In this document: piece after piece, positions 1-8,925 of the stretch | Position numbering within the stretch: the first letter of the stretch is position 1 | How the letters are laid out: the number at the start of each line of letters is the position of its first letter | Notes under the pieces: model-generated | Seen by the model: only the letters and a program-made list of their open reading frames with translations | Told to the model about the DNA's origin: nothing | The model's database searches: none | Position numbers and translations under genes: made by a program | NCBI GenBank assembly: GCA_963757115.1 | Contig: CAVWQV010000015.1 | Coordinates: 248,001-312,000 of the forward strand | Length of the DNA stretch: 64,000 nucleotides | Reading direction: 5' to 3' | Origin: CAVWQV01 sp963757115 | Lineage (GTDB): Bacteria; Pseudomonadota; Alphaproteobacteria; Acetobacterales; Acetobacteraceae

Positions 1-2
1 GC

Positions 3-1274
3 GTGTGGGACGAGAACGGCCGCGAATACATCGAGAGCGTTGCGGGCCTGTGGTGTGCGGCGCTCGGCTTCGACAATGAGCGCCTGGTGCAGGCTGCGGC
101 GAACCAGATGCGCAAGCTGCCCTTCTATCACGCCTTCACGGCCAAATCCCACGAGCCGATGATCGAGTTGGCCGAAATGCTGGTGGCGCGCGCGCCGCTG
201 CCAATGAGCAAGGTGTTCTTCGCCAACTCGGGCTCGGAGGCGAACGACAGCGCGGTCAAGATGGTTTGGTACATGAACAACGCCCTGGGCCGGCCGGCGA
301 AGAAGAAGATCATCGGCCGGGTCAAGGGCTATCACGGCATCACCATCGCAAGCGCGTCGATCACCGGCCTGCCTGCCAACCACCGTTCGTTCGACGTGCC
401 GTTGCCGGGGTTCGTTCACACGATCACTCCCCATTTCTATCATGGGGCGCTACCCGGTGAGAGCGAGGACGCGTTCGCCAGCCGCTGCGCCGACGAGCTC
501 GAGAAGCTGATCCTTGCAGAGGGCCCCGACACGGTGGCCGCCATGTGGGCCGAGCCCGTCATGGGCGCGGGGGGCGTGATCGTTCCGCCCCGCGGCTATT
601 TTCCTAAGATCCAGGCCGTGCTGCGCAAATACGATGTGCTCCTCGTGGCCGACGAGGTGATCTGCGGATTCTTCCGTACAGGCAACTATTGGGGCTCCCA
701 GACGCTCGACGTGGTGCCCGACATCATGACCTGCGCCAAGGCGTTGTCGTCCTCCTACCTGCCGATCAGCGCGGTGCTGGTGAATGACCGCGTATTCGCG
801 GCGCTCGCGCAGGAAAGCCACGCCATCGGCACGTTCGGCCACGGCTTCACCTATTCGGGCCATCCCGTTGCGGCCGCTGTGGCGGTGGAGACGCTGAAGA
901 TCTACGACGAGCTGGAGATGCTCGACCACGTTCGCCAGGTCGGTCCCCGCCTGCAACAAGGGCTGCGGGAGCGCTTCGCCGACCATCCCTTCGTGGGCGA
1001 GGTGCGCGGTGTCGGTCTGATCGCCGCCGTCGAGTTCGTCGCCGACAAGGCCGAGCGCACCAATTTCCCGCCGGCCGCCAAAGTCGGCGCGCGGCTGACC
1101 AAGCTGTTGGAGGAGCATGGCGTGATCGGCCGCGTGGTGGCCGGCGACTCGATGTGCTTCAGCCCCCCGCTGATCATCACCGAAGCCGAGATCGACGAAA
1201 TGCTGGACCGGGTCGGGCGTGCGGTGGAAGCCCTCACCGTGCAGCTGCGCCGCGAACAGATCGCGGTAGTCTGA
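3..1274 (+). CDS. Class III (omega) aminotransferase, 5'-truncated by window edge
   Basis: PLP-dependent class III aminotransferase, which moves an amino group from an amine or omega-amino acid to a keto acid. The frame is open from the first bases and begins with the VWDENGREYIE segment normally found about 35-40 residues inside these proteins, so the true start lies left of the window; the GTG at 3 is an internal valine. Family marks are the cofactor-binding SGSEAND segment, the DEVICGF motif holding the PLP-pyridine aspartate, and the Schiff-base lysine in TCAKALSSSYLP (about residue 246 of this fragment). The carboxy end is complete. The substrate cannot be decided from sequence; similar enzymes act on beta-alanine, putrescine or aromatic amines. 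Convergent with the phosphoketolase, with a hairpin between them. Confidence 0.9.
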   Translation: MWDENGREYIESVAGLWCAALGFDNERLVQAAANQMRKLPFYHAFTAKSHEPMIELAEMLVARAPLPMSKVFFANSGSEANDSAVKMVWYMNNALGRPAKKKIIGRVKGYHGITIASASITGLPANHRSFDVPLPGFVHTITPHFYHGALPGESEDAFASRCADELEKLILAEGPDTVAAMWAEPVMGAGGVIVPPRGYFPKIQAVLRKYDVLLVADEVICGFFRTGNYWGSQTLDVVPDIMTCAKALSSSYLPISAVLVNDRVFAALAQESHAIGTFGHGFTYSGHPVAAAVAVETLKIYDELEMLDHVRQVGPRLQQGLRERFADHPFVGEVRGVGLIAAVEFVADKAERTNFPPAAKVGARLTKLLEEHGVIGRVVAGDSMCFSPPLIITEAEIDEMLDRVGRAVEALTVQLRREQIAVV

Positions 1275-1290
1275 AGGCCGTCACCCAACC

Positions 1291-1312
1291 ATGGTGCGCG
1301 TAGGCGCACCAT
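1291..1312. terminator. Hairpin between convergent genes
   Basis: A perfect 9-bp inverted repeat (ATGGTGCGC / GCGCACCAT) with a 4-base loop lies 17 bases after the aminotransferase stop and about 95 bases beyond the stop of the convergent phosphoketolase. Position and symmetry suit a two-way transcription terminator. No U-run follows on either side, so intrinsic termination is an inference. Confidence 0.5.
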
Positions 1313-1406
1313 TCGGGGCTTTACGCAGCGGCTCCAGATAAACCCGCCCATCGCAGGTCGCGTCGGTCCGGGTCTGGCCGGATCGGGCGACCGGCGGCGT
1401 CCGGCA

Positions 1407-3759
1407 TCAATCGGTGTGCTGCGGCCAGCGCCAGTTCGCCACCTCGGGCAAGTCGCGGCCGTGCGCGGCGATATACTCCCGGTGGGCGAGCAGCTTGTCG
1501 CGGATCGCCTGCTTGGCGTAGGCGGCGGCGGGGCCGAGCTGCGGCAGACGGTCAATGACCACGCCCACCAAATGAAATCGGTCGAGGCCATTCAGCACCA
1601 CCATGTCGAACGGCGTCGTCGTGGTGCCCTCCTCCTGATAGCCGCGCACGTGAAAGTTGTCGTGATTGGTGCGCTTGTAGGTCAAGCGATGGATCAGGGT
1701 CGGGTAGCCGTGAAATGCGAACACAACGGTCTTGTCGCGGGTGAACAAGGCATCGAAGTCGTGCGCGGATAACCCGTGCGGGTGCGCGTAGTCCGGTATC
1801 AAAGTCATCAGGTCGACCACGTTTACGACGCGAATTCGCAGCTCCGGCAGGTGCTGGCGTAACAGATCGACCGCGGCGAGTGTTTCCAAGGTGGGAACGT
1901 CGCCGGCGCAGGCCATCACCACGTCAGGCTCGCCGCCCTGATCGTTACTGGCCCATTCCCAAATGCCAATGCCGGCCGCGCAATGCCGCTCGGCCGCTTC
2001 CATCGACAGCCATTGTGGGGCTGGTTGCTTGCCCGCAACGACGACGTTGATCCGGTTCCAGCCCTGCAGGCAGTGATGCGTGACCCAAAGCAGCGTGTTC
2101 GCATCCGGCGGCAGATAGACGCGGATCGTGTCGGCCTTCTTGTTCATCACATAGTCGAGGAAGCCCGGGTCCTGGTGGCTGAACCCGTTGTGGTCCTGCC
2201 GCCACACGTGGGAGGTGAGAAGGTAGTTCAATGACGAGATCGGCCGGCGCCAAGGGATCTCGTCGCTGCTTTTCAGCCATTTGGCATGCTGGTTCAGCAT
2301 CGAATCGACGATGTGAATGAACGCTTCGTAGCAACTGAACAGGCCGTGGCGGCCGGTGAGCAGGTAGCCTTCGAGCCAGCCTTGGCACGTGTGCTCGCTC
2401 AGGATTTCCATGACACGGCCGTCGCGAGCGAGATGTTCGTCATAGGAGAGCAGCTCGGCTTCCCAGACGCGGTCAGTCGCCTCGAATGTCGCCTGCAGAC
2501 GATTGGATGCGGTCTCATCCGGTCCGAACAGGCGGAAGTTTCGTTCGGCGGCATTGCGCCGGATCACATCTCGCAGGGTACTCGCCCATCACGAACGTCG
2601 CTTCACCATCCGCGCCGCCGGGATGCTCGACGGGGACGCCATAGTTCCGGTACTCCGGCAGCTTGAGGTCGCGGCGCAGCTCGCCGCCGTTGGCGTGCGG
2701 ATTGGCGCTCATGCGCCGCTGGCCGCTCGGCGCGAGCGAGGTGATAGCGGGCAGCGGGCGGCCTTCGCCGTCGAACAGCTCGTCCGGCCGATAGCTGCGC
2801 AGCCATTGGTCGAGAACGCCGAGATGCCCTGGCCTCTCCATATGGTCGACCGGTACCTGATGCGCCCGCCAGAAGCCCTCGACGCGCTTGCCGTCCACTT
2901 CCTTGGGGCCGGTCCAGCCCTTTGGGGTGCGCAAGACGATCATCGGCCAGCGCGGGCGCTCCTCGGGACCTCGGCGGATCGCCCGGATCTGCGAGAGTGC
3001 CTCGTCCAGTACCTGCGCCATTTGTCGGTGCAACGATGCGGGGTCGTCGCCCTCGACGAAGTAAGGGGTATGCCCGTAGCCCTCCAGCAACTTCCGCAGT
3101 TCCTCGGGGGTTATCCGCGCGAGGATCGTTGGATTAGCAATTTTGTAGCCATTTAGATGGAGGATCGGCAGCACCGTACCGTCCGTGCGCGGATTGAGGA
3201 ACTTGTTGGAATGCCAGGAGGTCGCCATCGGCCCCGTTTCCGCTTCGCCATCGCCGATTACGCACGCGACGATAAGGTCGGGGTTGTCGAACGCCGCGCC
3301 ATACGCGTGGGACAGCGCGTAGCCGAGTTCGCCTCCCTCATGGATGGAGCCGGGCGTTTCTGGCGCGCAGTGGCTTGGGATGCCGCCGGGAAAGGAGAAC
3401 TGGCGGAAGAACTTCGCGAGCCCGTCTGCGTCCCGACTGATGTTGGGATAAACCTCGCTGTAGGTGCCTTCAAGCCAAGTGTTGGCCAGGACGCCGGGTG
3501 CGCCGTGACCGGGGCCGCACACGAACACCATATCGAGATCGTGCTGCGCGATCAGCCGGTTGAGATGGACGTAGATGAAGTTGAGCCCCGGCACGGTGCC
3601 GAAATGGCCGAGCAGCCGAGGCTTGACGTGCTCGAGGCGCAACGGCTCGCGCAACAGCGGATTATCGAGAAGGTAGACCTGACCAACCGAGAGATAGTTG
3701 GCGGCCCGCCACCAGAGATTCATACGTCGCAGGAGGTCGGGATCGATCGGTTCGGTCAT
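1407..3759 (-). pseudogene. xfp: Phosphoketolase (Xfp), interrupted by a single-base frameshift
   Basis: Thiamine-diphosphate phosphoketolase, which splits xylulose 5-phosphate and/or fructose 6-phosphate with phosphate to give acetyl phosphate plus glyceraldehyde 3-phosphate or erythrose 4-phosphate. The amino half (3759-about 2580) carries GHFGTVPGLNF, CGPGHGAPG and the ThDP-binding IGDGEAETGP. The carboxy half carries RNFRLFGPDETASNRL, CQGWLEGYLL and the NHDNFHVRGYQEEGTTTTPFDM region. The halves are in different frames. Dropping one G from the GGG at 2576-2578 joins GEY to LRDVIRRN and gives a 783-residue protein, the normal family length. I chose the ATG at 3759 (MTEPIDPD), preceded by AGGCGAG. 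All conserved blocks are intact, so this is probably a functional gene with a base-call error. No acetate kinase or phosphotransacetylase gene lies nearby. Confidence 0.9.
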
Positions 3760-3934
3760 GTCCGTTGCTCGCCTGTGTCGGGCAAAGGCTTGCACGGGGC
3801 CGGGCGCGCCGAAAGTCTCCTGCGCGTGAAGAGTTGGCCGCCTCGTCCTCCAGCCAAGTCCGGTCGGCAGCCGGCACGAAGCGTGCAGGGGTCTTTCCTC
3901 GCTTTCCAGGGCTGTATTTCTGAAGGGTCGTCCG

Positions 3935-4345
3935 ATGCCGGTTGACGGTTACTCTGTTCCGCCGGTTCGCCATCATGGCGCGCGGATTCTGGTGGTGGAG
4001 GACACGAGTATCGTCGCCGAGATGATCGTGGATCAGTTGCGTGAGTGCGGTTGCGACGTGGTGGGACCGGCAACCTGCCTGGAGGATGCGCTTTCGCTAG
4101 CCAGCAACGAAATCCTCGAAGGAGCATTGCTCGACGTCAACCTGGCAGGTGAGGAGAGCTTCCCGGTGGCGCGCGTCCTGCGCTCGAGGAGGATCCCGTT
4201 CGCCTTCCTCACCGGCTATTCGGACAGCTGTTTGACGGCCGAGTTCGACGATATACCGTGCCTGACAAAGCCGTTCACCTTTCGACACCTGGCCCGGCTC
4301 GTTGCGGTCAGGTTCGGGCCGGGGGTGCTTGACCCGACTGGCTAA
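3935..4345 (+). CDS. Stand-alone response regulator receiver protein
   Basis: A 136-residue protein made of one CheY-like receiver domain with no output domain. The acidic pair is E22-D23 (LVVEDTS), the phospho-acceptor is D67 (ALLDVNL), the switch threonine is T93 (FLTGYS) and the conserved lysine is K112 (LTKPF). The sequence type (GATCLEDALSLA, LDVNLAGEESFPVA) is that of single-domain receivers common in Hyphomicrobiales, often partnered with HWE-type histidine kinases. No kinase is next to it, so its partner is unknown. It is divergent from the phosphoketolase across about 175 bases. The ATG is preceded by GAAGGG. Confidence 0.88.
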   Translation: MPVDGYSVPPVRHHGARILVVEDTSIVAEMIVDQLRECGCDVVGPATCLEDALSLASNEILEGALLDVNLAGEESFPVARVLRSRRIPFAFLTGYSDSCLTAEFDDIPCLTKPFTFRHLARLVAVRFGPGVLDPTG

Positions 4346-4359
4346 CAGGCCATCCGAGA

Positions 4360-4615
4360 TCACCATGAGTGCTGGCAGAGCTTTCGCAGCATGAGGCGGA
4401 TGGATGCCCACCGCACGAAGGCGAGCGCGCGACGATTGAGGCACTCCCAATCTCTCACGAGGCTTCGGCGGCGATTGAGCCCCCCTTGCGCTCGACAATC
4501 CAACGCTTCGGCAGCACCACGATTGTTGCTCCAGTAGCCGTGCGCAGTCTGGTCTCCAAACGTCGCGGACCATTCTCCGCCAGCAACCACGACATTCCAG
4601 ATTTGTCGCAAACGG
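4360..4615 (-). pseudogene. IS5-type transposase, C-terminal remnant
   Basis: Reading the minus strand gives VVLPKRWIVER in one frame (about 4525-4470) and then LNRRRSLVRDWECLNRR followed by ASIRLMLRKLC and a TGA at 4360-4362 in another. Together these are the conserved C-terminus of IS5-family DDE transposases, where RWIVERT is followed directly by WLNR-RRL-DWE. The frame changes inside a run of six G/C bases. No start or other transposase domain is present here; the matching central part lies at 5140-5350 beyond the GYD gene. This is an inactive remnant. The identification rests on recognising the motif, not on alignment. Confidence 0.7.
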
Positions 4616-4745
4616 CGTCTTCGCCAGCAACGCATGTGCGCCAGCGGCTGCGGCTTCACCGCTGCCCCCTTGTTGGCGAACGGCTTTGGCAAAGCCAGCT
4701 ACGCAACTTGTCTCTACACCCCAACGACGGGTAGCGTTGGTCGTT

Positions 4746-4762
4746 GGAGGTCTTTCACCTCC
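4746..4762. promoter_or_regulatory. Short hairpin upstream of the GYD gene
   Basis: Perfect 6-bp inverted repeat GGAGGT / ACCTCC with a 5-base loop, ending 8 bases before the AGGAG ribosome binding site of the GYD gene. The left arm itself resembles a Shine-Dalgarno sequence. It could be a leader hairpin, a weak terminator or a leftover insertion-sequence end. Confidence 0.3.
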
Positions 4763-4781
4763 GCCTCGTGAGGAGAAAACA

Positions 4782-5111
4782 GTGCCGCAGTATTTGGTGA
4801 CCGGTTGCTATACCGCCGCAGCCTTCAAAGGGATGGCTGAAAAGTTCGAAGACCGAACAGAGGCGTCTGGCGCCGCCCTCGCATTGTTCAATGGAAAGAT
4901 CGACCGATATTTCATGGTGGCGGGGACTGCCGAGTTTGTGATGCTCGCTGAACTGCCGGACAACGACACGGCCGCCGCGCTCGCGTCGGTGGTGATTGGC
5001 ACCGGCACGGTGATGGATTTTAAGGTCACCCCCTTGGTTTCGATGTCACGAATGCCCGATATCTTCCGTTCCGCGAACACCGCAATGAGTAAGTATCGCC
5101 CCGCAGGATAG
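4782..5111 (+). CDS. GYD-domain protein
   Basis: A 109-residue small cytoplasmic protein of the GYD family (ferredoxin-like dimeric alpha/beta barrel fold), recognised from the opening PQYLVTGCYTAAAFKGMAE, the FNGKIDRYFMVAG centre and the LPDNDTAAALASVVIGTG segment. The family has no defined biochemical role. The GTG at 4782 is chosen because AGGAG lies seven bases upstream and homologues begin at this point; the frame stays open further upstream but that extension looks non-coding. It is flanked on both sides by pieces of a decayed IS5-type transposase on the other strand, so it may have been carried or trapped by the element. Confidence 0.8.
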   Translation: MPQYLVTGCYTAAAFKGMAEKFEDRTEASGAALALFNGKIDRYFMVAGTAEFVMLAELPDNDTAAALASVVIGTGTVMDFKVTPLVSMSRMPDIFRSANTAMSKYRPAG

Positions 5112-5139
5112 GGGGCGTCTGCGGCTCCGTAGCCCGGCG

Positions 5140-5350
5140 CGAAGTCGGCTATTTCGACCGCGGCTTAGCGCTCGGCTCGTCGCGAAACTTCGCGCCCTGT
5201 ATCCGCTGTCGGCGGAGAGCGTCGGCAGGAATCGATAAAGTCCGAACAGTGACGCCATCAGCAGCACGCCACCGTCGCGATCCCTGCAAGTCGGCGGCGT
5301 GGACGATCGCCTGAATCAGCAAGCCCTGCGGATCGACCACAGCCGTTCCG
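5140..5350 (-). pseudogene. IS5-type transposase, central-domain remnant
   Basis: The minus strand encodes VDPQGLLIQAIVHAADLQ in one frame, then GGVLLMASLFGLYRFL and LSADSGYRA in a second, then QGAKFRDE back in the first. This is the central DDE region of IS5-type transposases (VDTQGLL--VVHAADIQDRDGG, ADGGYQGPKF). At least two frame changes are needed, so the gene is dead. It covers the part of the transposase just upstream of the C-terminal piece at 4360-4615, so the two may come from one element now separated by the GYD gene. No terminal inverted repeats were recognised. The rest of 5112-5409 holds nothing else I can identify. Confidence 0.65.
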
Positions 5351-5409
5351 AGCCGCGCAAGGCGCTCACCATTACGACTCTCCCGACCCGGTTTGATCCC
5401 GGACGGCCA

Positions 5410-6108
5410 CTAGGACGTCAACGCGGCGGCCAGCTCGTTAAAGCCCGGCACCACGAGGTCGATTTCCGGCCGGGGCTCAGGGTCGGGCGGCCCCGCTTCG
5501 CCCCACTCGTCCGGCCGCCTGACGAACGCCGTGCGGTATCCCTCCCGCTGCGCGGCGGCGAGATCGAAGTTGTGGCAAGCAACCATGAGAATCTGGCTCG
5601 GCGCGAGCTGAAGGAGCTTTGCCGCGCGCTGGTAGGCTTCCGGCCGGGTTTTGTAGACGTCGAGCATCTCGCAGGAGATCACGCAGTCCCAAGTGAGGCC
5701 GTTCCGGCGTGCGGTATCCATTATCAGGGCGACGCTGAGGATGGTGAACGACACCACGGGGTAGCGCGTCCGGAGATGCGCAAGGGCTGGGGGAAAGTCG
5801 GGCCATGCGTCGAGCGTGTGCCAACGCCGCACGATGCCGGCGCGGTCATCCGTCGTGAGCGCGCTCAAGTCATGCTCCGTCGCGAGCTGGTCGAGCATTT
5901 CGCGATGCACGTCGTCGATGTTGAAGCCCGGGCTCACCTGGTCGATCATCCGTCGCAATGATCGCCGACGATACTCGTTGGTGATCGCGGCCCAGTCCCG
6001 CGCGAGCCCGCGCCGCTCGCCTGCCCTGGTGAGCGCGTCGCGGATGCCGCTGTGCCAGTCGAGCACGGTGCCGCCGGTGTCGAAAGCGATCGCCTTCACG
6101 TCCTGCAT
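5410..6108 (-). CDS. HAD-superfamily hydrolase, 2-haloacid dehalogenase type II
   Basis: A 232-residue haloacid dehalogenase-like hydrolase. Motif I is AFDTGGTVLDWH, with a nucleophilic aspartate but not the second aspartate of phosphatases, which is the pattern of L-2-haloacid dehalogenases. SFTILS supplies motif II, YKTRPEAYQ the motif III lysine, and VACHNFDLAAAQREGYRTAFV the last acidic motif. Dehalogenase activity is inferred from the family. The ATG at 6108 follows GGGAGG at proper spacing, better than the upstream ATG at 6132. Confidence 0.85.
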   Translation of the reverse strand: MQDVKAIAFDTGGTVLDWHSGIRDALTRAGERRGLARDWAAITNEYRRRSLRRMIDQVSPGFNIDDVHREMLDQLATEHDLSALTTDDRAGIVRRWHTLDAWPDFPPALAHLRTRYPVVSFTILSVALIMDTARRNGLTWDCVISCEMLDVYKTRPEAYQRAAKLLQLAPSQILMVACHNFDLAAAQREGYRTAFVRRPDEWGEAGPPDPEPRPEIDLVVPGFNELAAALTS

Positions 6109-6267
6109 CGGCGGCCTCCCGGTCAGAGCCACGCCCTGACGCCTGTTTTCTCGCCAACAGGGCGGCTTGGCTCGAGGAGGCCCTACGAGCTTTCCGAGCG
6201 GTTGACTAGGCGGCGATAGCAGTCACAGCTTATTGAGCCGGGGATGTTCTCCGTTGGGGGAAGACAC

Positions 6268-6717
6268 ATGATCCGAAGCTCGATCACGGTTGCGGTTTGG
6301 ATGTCGCTTGGCGTCACACCTCCAGCGCTGGCCCAGCAGGACGGTTCAGCAAGCATCGAGGAGCTCTATCAGGATGTGCAGAGGCGGTTTGCAGACGCCT
6401 ACAATCACCATGATGCCGATGCCATCGCCGCGCTGTTCACGGAAAATGCCACCCGGGTGACGCCGAACGGCATCTTTCAGGGCCGGGACGCTATTCGCCG
6501 TGAGATCCAACTTGTGCTCGACATGGGGCTTCACGACTACTCGGTCCGGCGGACCGTCTCGCGTCGCGAAGGCGACCTGGTTTTCGATGCCGGCGAGTGG
6601 CAGGCCAAGCTGGGCAACACCCAGTTCCACGGATATTATTCGGCGCTTCTCACCCGCGACGGCGACCAGGCAAGGATTGTTGAAGAGACGGTTAACGTCG
6701 CCGCGCCCGGACGCTAA
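6268..6717 (+). CDS. Secreted SnoaL-like / DUF4440-type protein
   Basis: A 149-residue protein with a signal peptide (hydrophobic VAVWMSLGV, cleavage near ALAQQ) and a SnoaL/NTF2-like cone domain: RFADAYNHHDADAIAALFTENAT, then FQGRDAIRREI and GDLVFDAGEWQA. Members bind or isomerise small ligands, but many have no known activity. The ATG at 6268 is preferred over the upstream one at 6244 because GGGGGAAG precedes it and it puts the signal peptide at the terminus. It stands alone between opposing genes. Confidence 0.75.
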   Translation: MIRSSITVAVWMSLGVTPPALAQQDGSASIEELYQDVQRRFADAYNHHDADAIAALFTENATRVTPNGIFQGRDAIRREIQLVLDMGLHDYSVRRTVSRREGDLVFDAGEWQAKLGNTQFHGYYSALLTRDGDQARIVEETVNVAAPGR

Positions 6718-6787
6718 CTTTCACCCGCCGCCGGAACAGACCAGTGCTTGGCCGGTTTCGAAACAAGCAGCTCGCTCATCGGGCGGT

Positions 6788-8881
6788 TCAATCCGCGGCT
6801 TCGGGCAGTGCCGCCTCGGCCGCCACGGCTTTCATCCATACGGCCGTGTCGTGGAACACGGCCCCGCCCAGCGGCAGCGCCGGCTCGTCGCTGGTCAGGG
6901 CGTTGATGCCGATACCGCCCTCGAAGCATTCGCTCGGCCAGATGCTTTCGGCCACGATCACGCCCGGCTGCACGCCGTCGAACAGCCGCGCGTGCAGCAC
7001 GACGGTGCCGCGTGCGTTCCCGAGCCGGATGCGACCGCCATCGACGATGCCGAGCGAGGCGGCGGCATCCGGGTGAACAAGCGCGGTCGGGCGGCCCTCG
7101 CGGCGGCGCGATCCCGGGGTCTCCGTAAAACTCGTATTGAGGAAGTTGCGCGCGGGCGCGGTCACCAACCGGAACGGTCGGTCCGCACCCGCTTCGTCGA
7201 TTACCGCGAGATGGTCCGGCAACTTCGGCATTCCGGCGTGGTTGGGGCCGATGCGCGACCAATCGGGCGCGAAATGAAACCGCTTGTCGGCATGCCCGAA
7301 GCCTTCGAGAAAGTGCGAGGCGGCGAACGAAGGCTGAGCGTCAATCCATCGGCGCTCCACCAAGGTCGCCGCATCCGGCCAGCCGGACGTGCGTAAGGTT
7401 TCGTCAACGATCTCGAGGGCGGTCATGCCGAAGCCGCGGTGCTCCGCCCCGAGGCGCTCGGCGAGGCTCGCGATCACCTCGTGGTTGGAGCGGCACGCGC
7501 CGGGCGGCTCGACTAGTTTGGGACCGATCTGGAGGTGGCTGTGGCCGCCTGCCTGATACAGATCGTCGTGTTCCAAGAACATCGTTGCCGGCAGCACCAC
7601 GTCCGCCCAGCGCGCGGTTTCCGTCATGAACTGCTCGTGGACGCAGACGAACAGATCGTCCCGCGCGAAACCCCGGCGCACCCGGTTGCTGTCGGGTGCG
7701 ACCGTCAGCGGGTTCTGATTCTGAATGAGCATGGCGGTGACCGGGGGACCGCCCGCGAGCGCGTCGGCTTCGCCCATAAGCACCGCGCCGATCCGGCTCA
7801 TGTCGAGCACGCGCGTCCGGTGGTCGACGACGTCCAGTCCCTCGATCAGGGTCTTGTCCAGATGGTAGACGCCTCGGTTGTTCCAGAACGCGCCGCCGCC
7901 TTCGTGTTGCCAGGCCCCGGTCACGGTCGGCAGGCAGGTCACGGCGTGCAGCGCGGCGGCCCCGTTGCGCAGCCTGGTGAAGCCGTAGCCGGTGCGGATG
8001 TAGGCGCGCGGCGTTGTCCCGTACAGGTGCGCGAACGCCTCGATCTCATCCACCGACAGCCCGGTGATCGAGGCGGCCCATTCCGGCGTGCGGGTCGCGA
8101 GATGCGCTTCGAGCGCGTCCGGGCAGTCCGCGTAGCGCGCCATGTAGGCCCGGTCGGCATAGCCGTCGCGGAATGCCACGTGCATCACCGCGCAGGCAAG
8201 CGCGCCATCGGTGCCGGGACGGAGCATCAAGTGGATGTCGGCGACCTGAGCGGTTGCGGTGCGGTACGGGTCGACGACCACCAGCTTCGCACCACGCTGC
8301 TTTCGAGCCTGCGCGACGTGGTGCATCACGTTGACTTGCGTATTGACGGGGTTCCCGCCCCACATCACCAGCAGGTCCGACTGCGCCATCTCGCGCGGGT
8401 CAGGCCCGGTGTAGCGGCCGACACCCGCGCTCCAGCCCGCCTCGCAGACCGACGTGCAGATGGTGAGCTGCTGGCGCGAGTAGCGCATGGCGTGGCGCAG
8501 TCGGTTGATGCCGTCGCGCTGCACGAGCCCCATCGTGCCCGCGTAGTAGTACGGCCAGACGGCTTCCGCCCCGCCTCGCGCCGCCGCAGCGGTAAAGGCG
8601 TCCGCGACCCGGTCGAGCGCCTCCTCCCAGCCGATCGGGCGGAACTGCCCCGCACCTTTGGGGCCGGTGCGCAGCAAGGGCTCGGTGAGCCGGTCTGGAT
8701 GGTGGATGCGCTCGCGGTAGCGGGCGACCTTGGCGCAGATAACGCCCGCCGTGTAGCTGTTCGCTGCCGCGCCGCGCACTGCGCCGACCCGTTCGCCCCC
8801 GATCACCTCGACCTCCAGGGCACAGGTCGAGGGACAATCATGCGGGCACACAGAGGCGCGCGTCTCAATGCGGGATTCCAT
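6788..8881 (-). CDS. Molybdopterin oxidoreductase, DMSO-reductase family
   Basis: A 697-residue catalytic subunit of the DMSO reductase family. The N-terminus has the [4Fe-4S] cysteines C12, C16, C20 and C49 (CPHDCPSTC ... VICAK). The body has MWGGNPVNTQ, VVVDPYRTATA and LRPGTDGALACA typical of bis-MGD binding, and the C-terminal molydop-binding domain contains LNTSFTETPG and LVHPDAAASLGI. No twin-arginine signal is visible, so it is probably cytoplasmic. No electron-transfer or chaperone subunit is adjacent, as is usual for the orphan anaerobic-dehydrogenase-like members of soil alphaproteobacteria. The substrate is unknown. The start ATG has only a weak ribosome binding site and is divergent from the DUF2891 gene. 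Confidence 0.88.
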   Translation of the reverse strand: MESRIETRASVCPHDCPSTCALEVEVIGGERVGAVRGAAANSYTAGVICAKVARYRERIHHPDRLTEPLLRTGPKGAGQFRPIGWEEALDRVADAFTAAAARGGAEAVWPYYYAGTMGLVQRDGINRLRHAMRYSRQQLTICTSVCEAGWSAGVGRYTGPDPREMAQSDLLVMWGGNPVNTQVNVMHHVAQARKQRGAKLVVVDPYRTATAQVADIHLMLRPGTDGALACAVMHVAFRDGYADRAYMARYADCPDALEAHLATRTPEWAASITGLSVDEIEAFAHLYGTTPRAYIRTGYGFTRLRNGAAALHAVTCLPTVTGAWQHEGGGAFWNNRGVYHLDKTLIEGLDVVDHRTRVLDMSRIGAVLMGEADALAGGPPVTAMLIQNQNPLTVAPDSNRVRRGFARDDLFVCVHEQFMTETARWADVVLPATMFLEHDDLYQAGGHSHLQIGPKLVEPPGACRSNHEVIASLAERLGAEHRGFGMTALEIVDETLRTSGWPDAATLVERRWIDAQPSFAASHFLEGFGHADKRFHFAPDWSRIGPNHAGMPKLPDHLAVIDEAGADRPFRLVTAPARNFLNTSFTETPGSRRREGRPTALVHPDAAASLGIVDGGRIRLGNARGTVVLHARLFDGVQPGVIVAESIWPSECFEGGIGINALTSDEPALPLGGAVFHDTAVWMKAVAAEAALPEAAD

Positions 8882-8925
8882 GCGGCAGGCTATCGCGGCC
8901 GCTGGTGGCTTGGCAAAGTCCGAAT

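Noticed and set aside
5410..6108. HAD protein judged defective because motif I has only one aspartate
   Set aside because: 2-haloacid dehalogenases naturally have a single nucleophilic aspartate in this motif.
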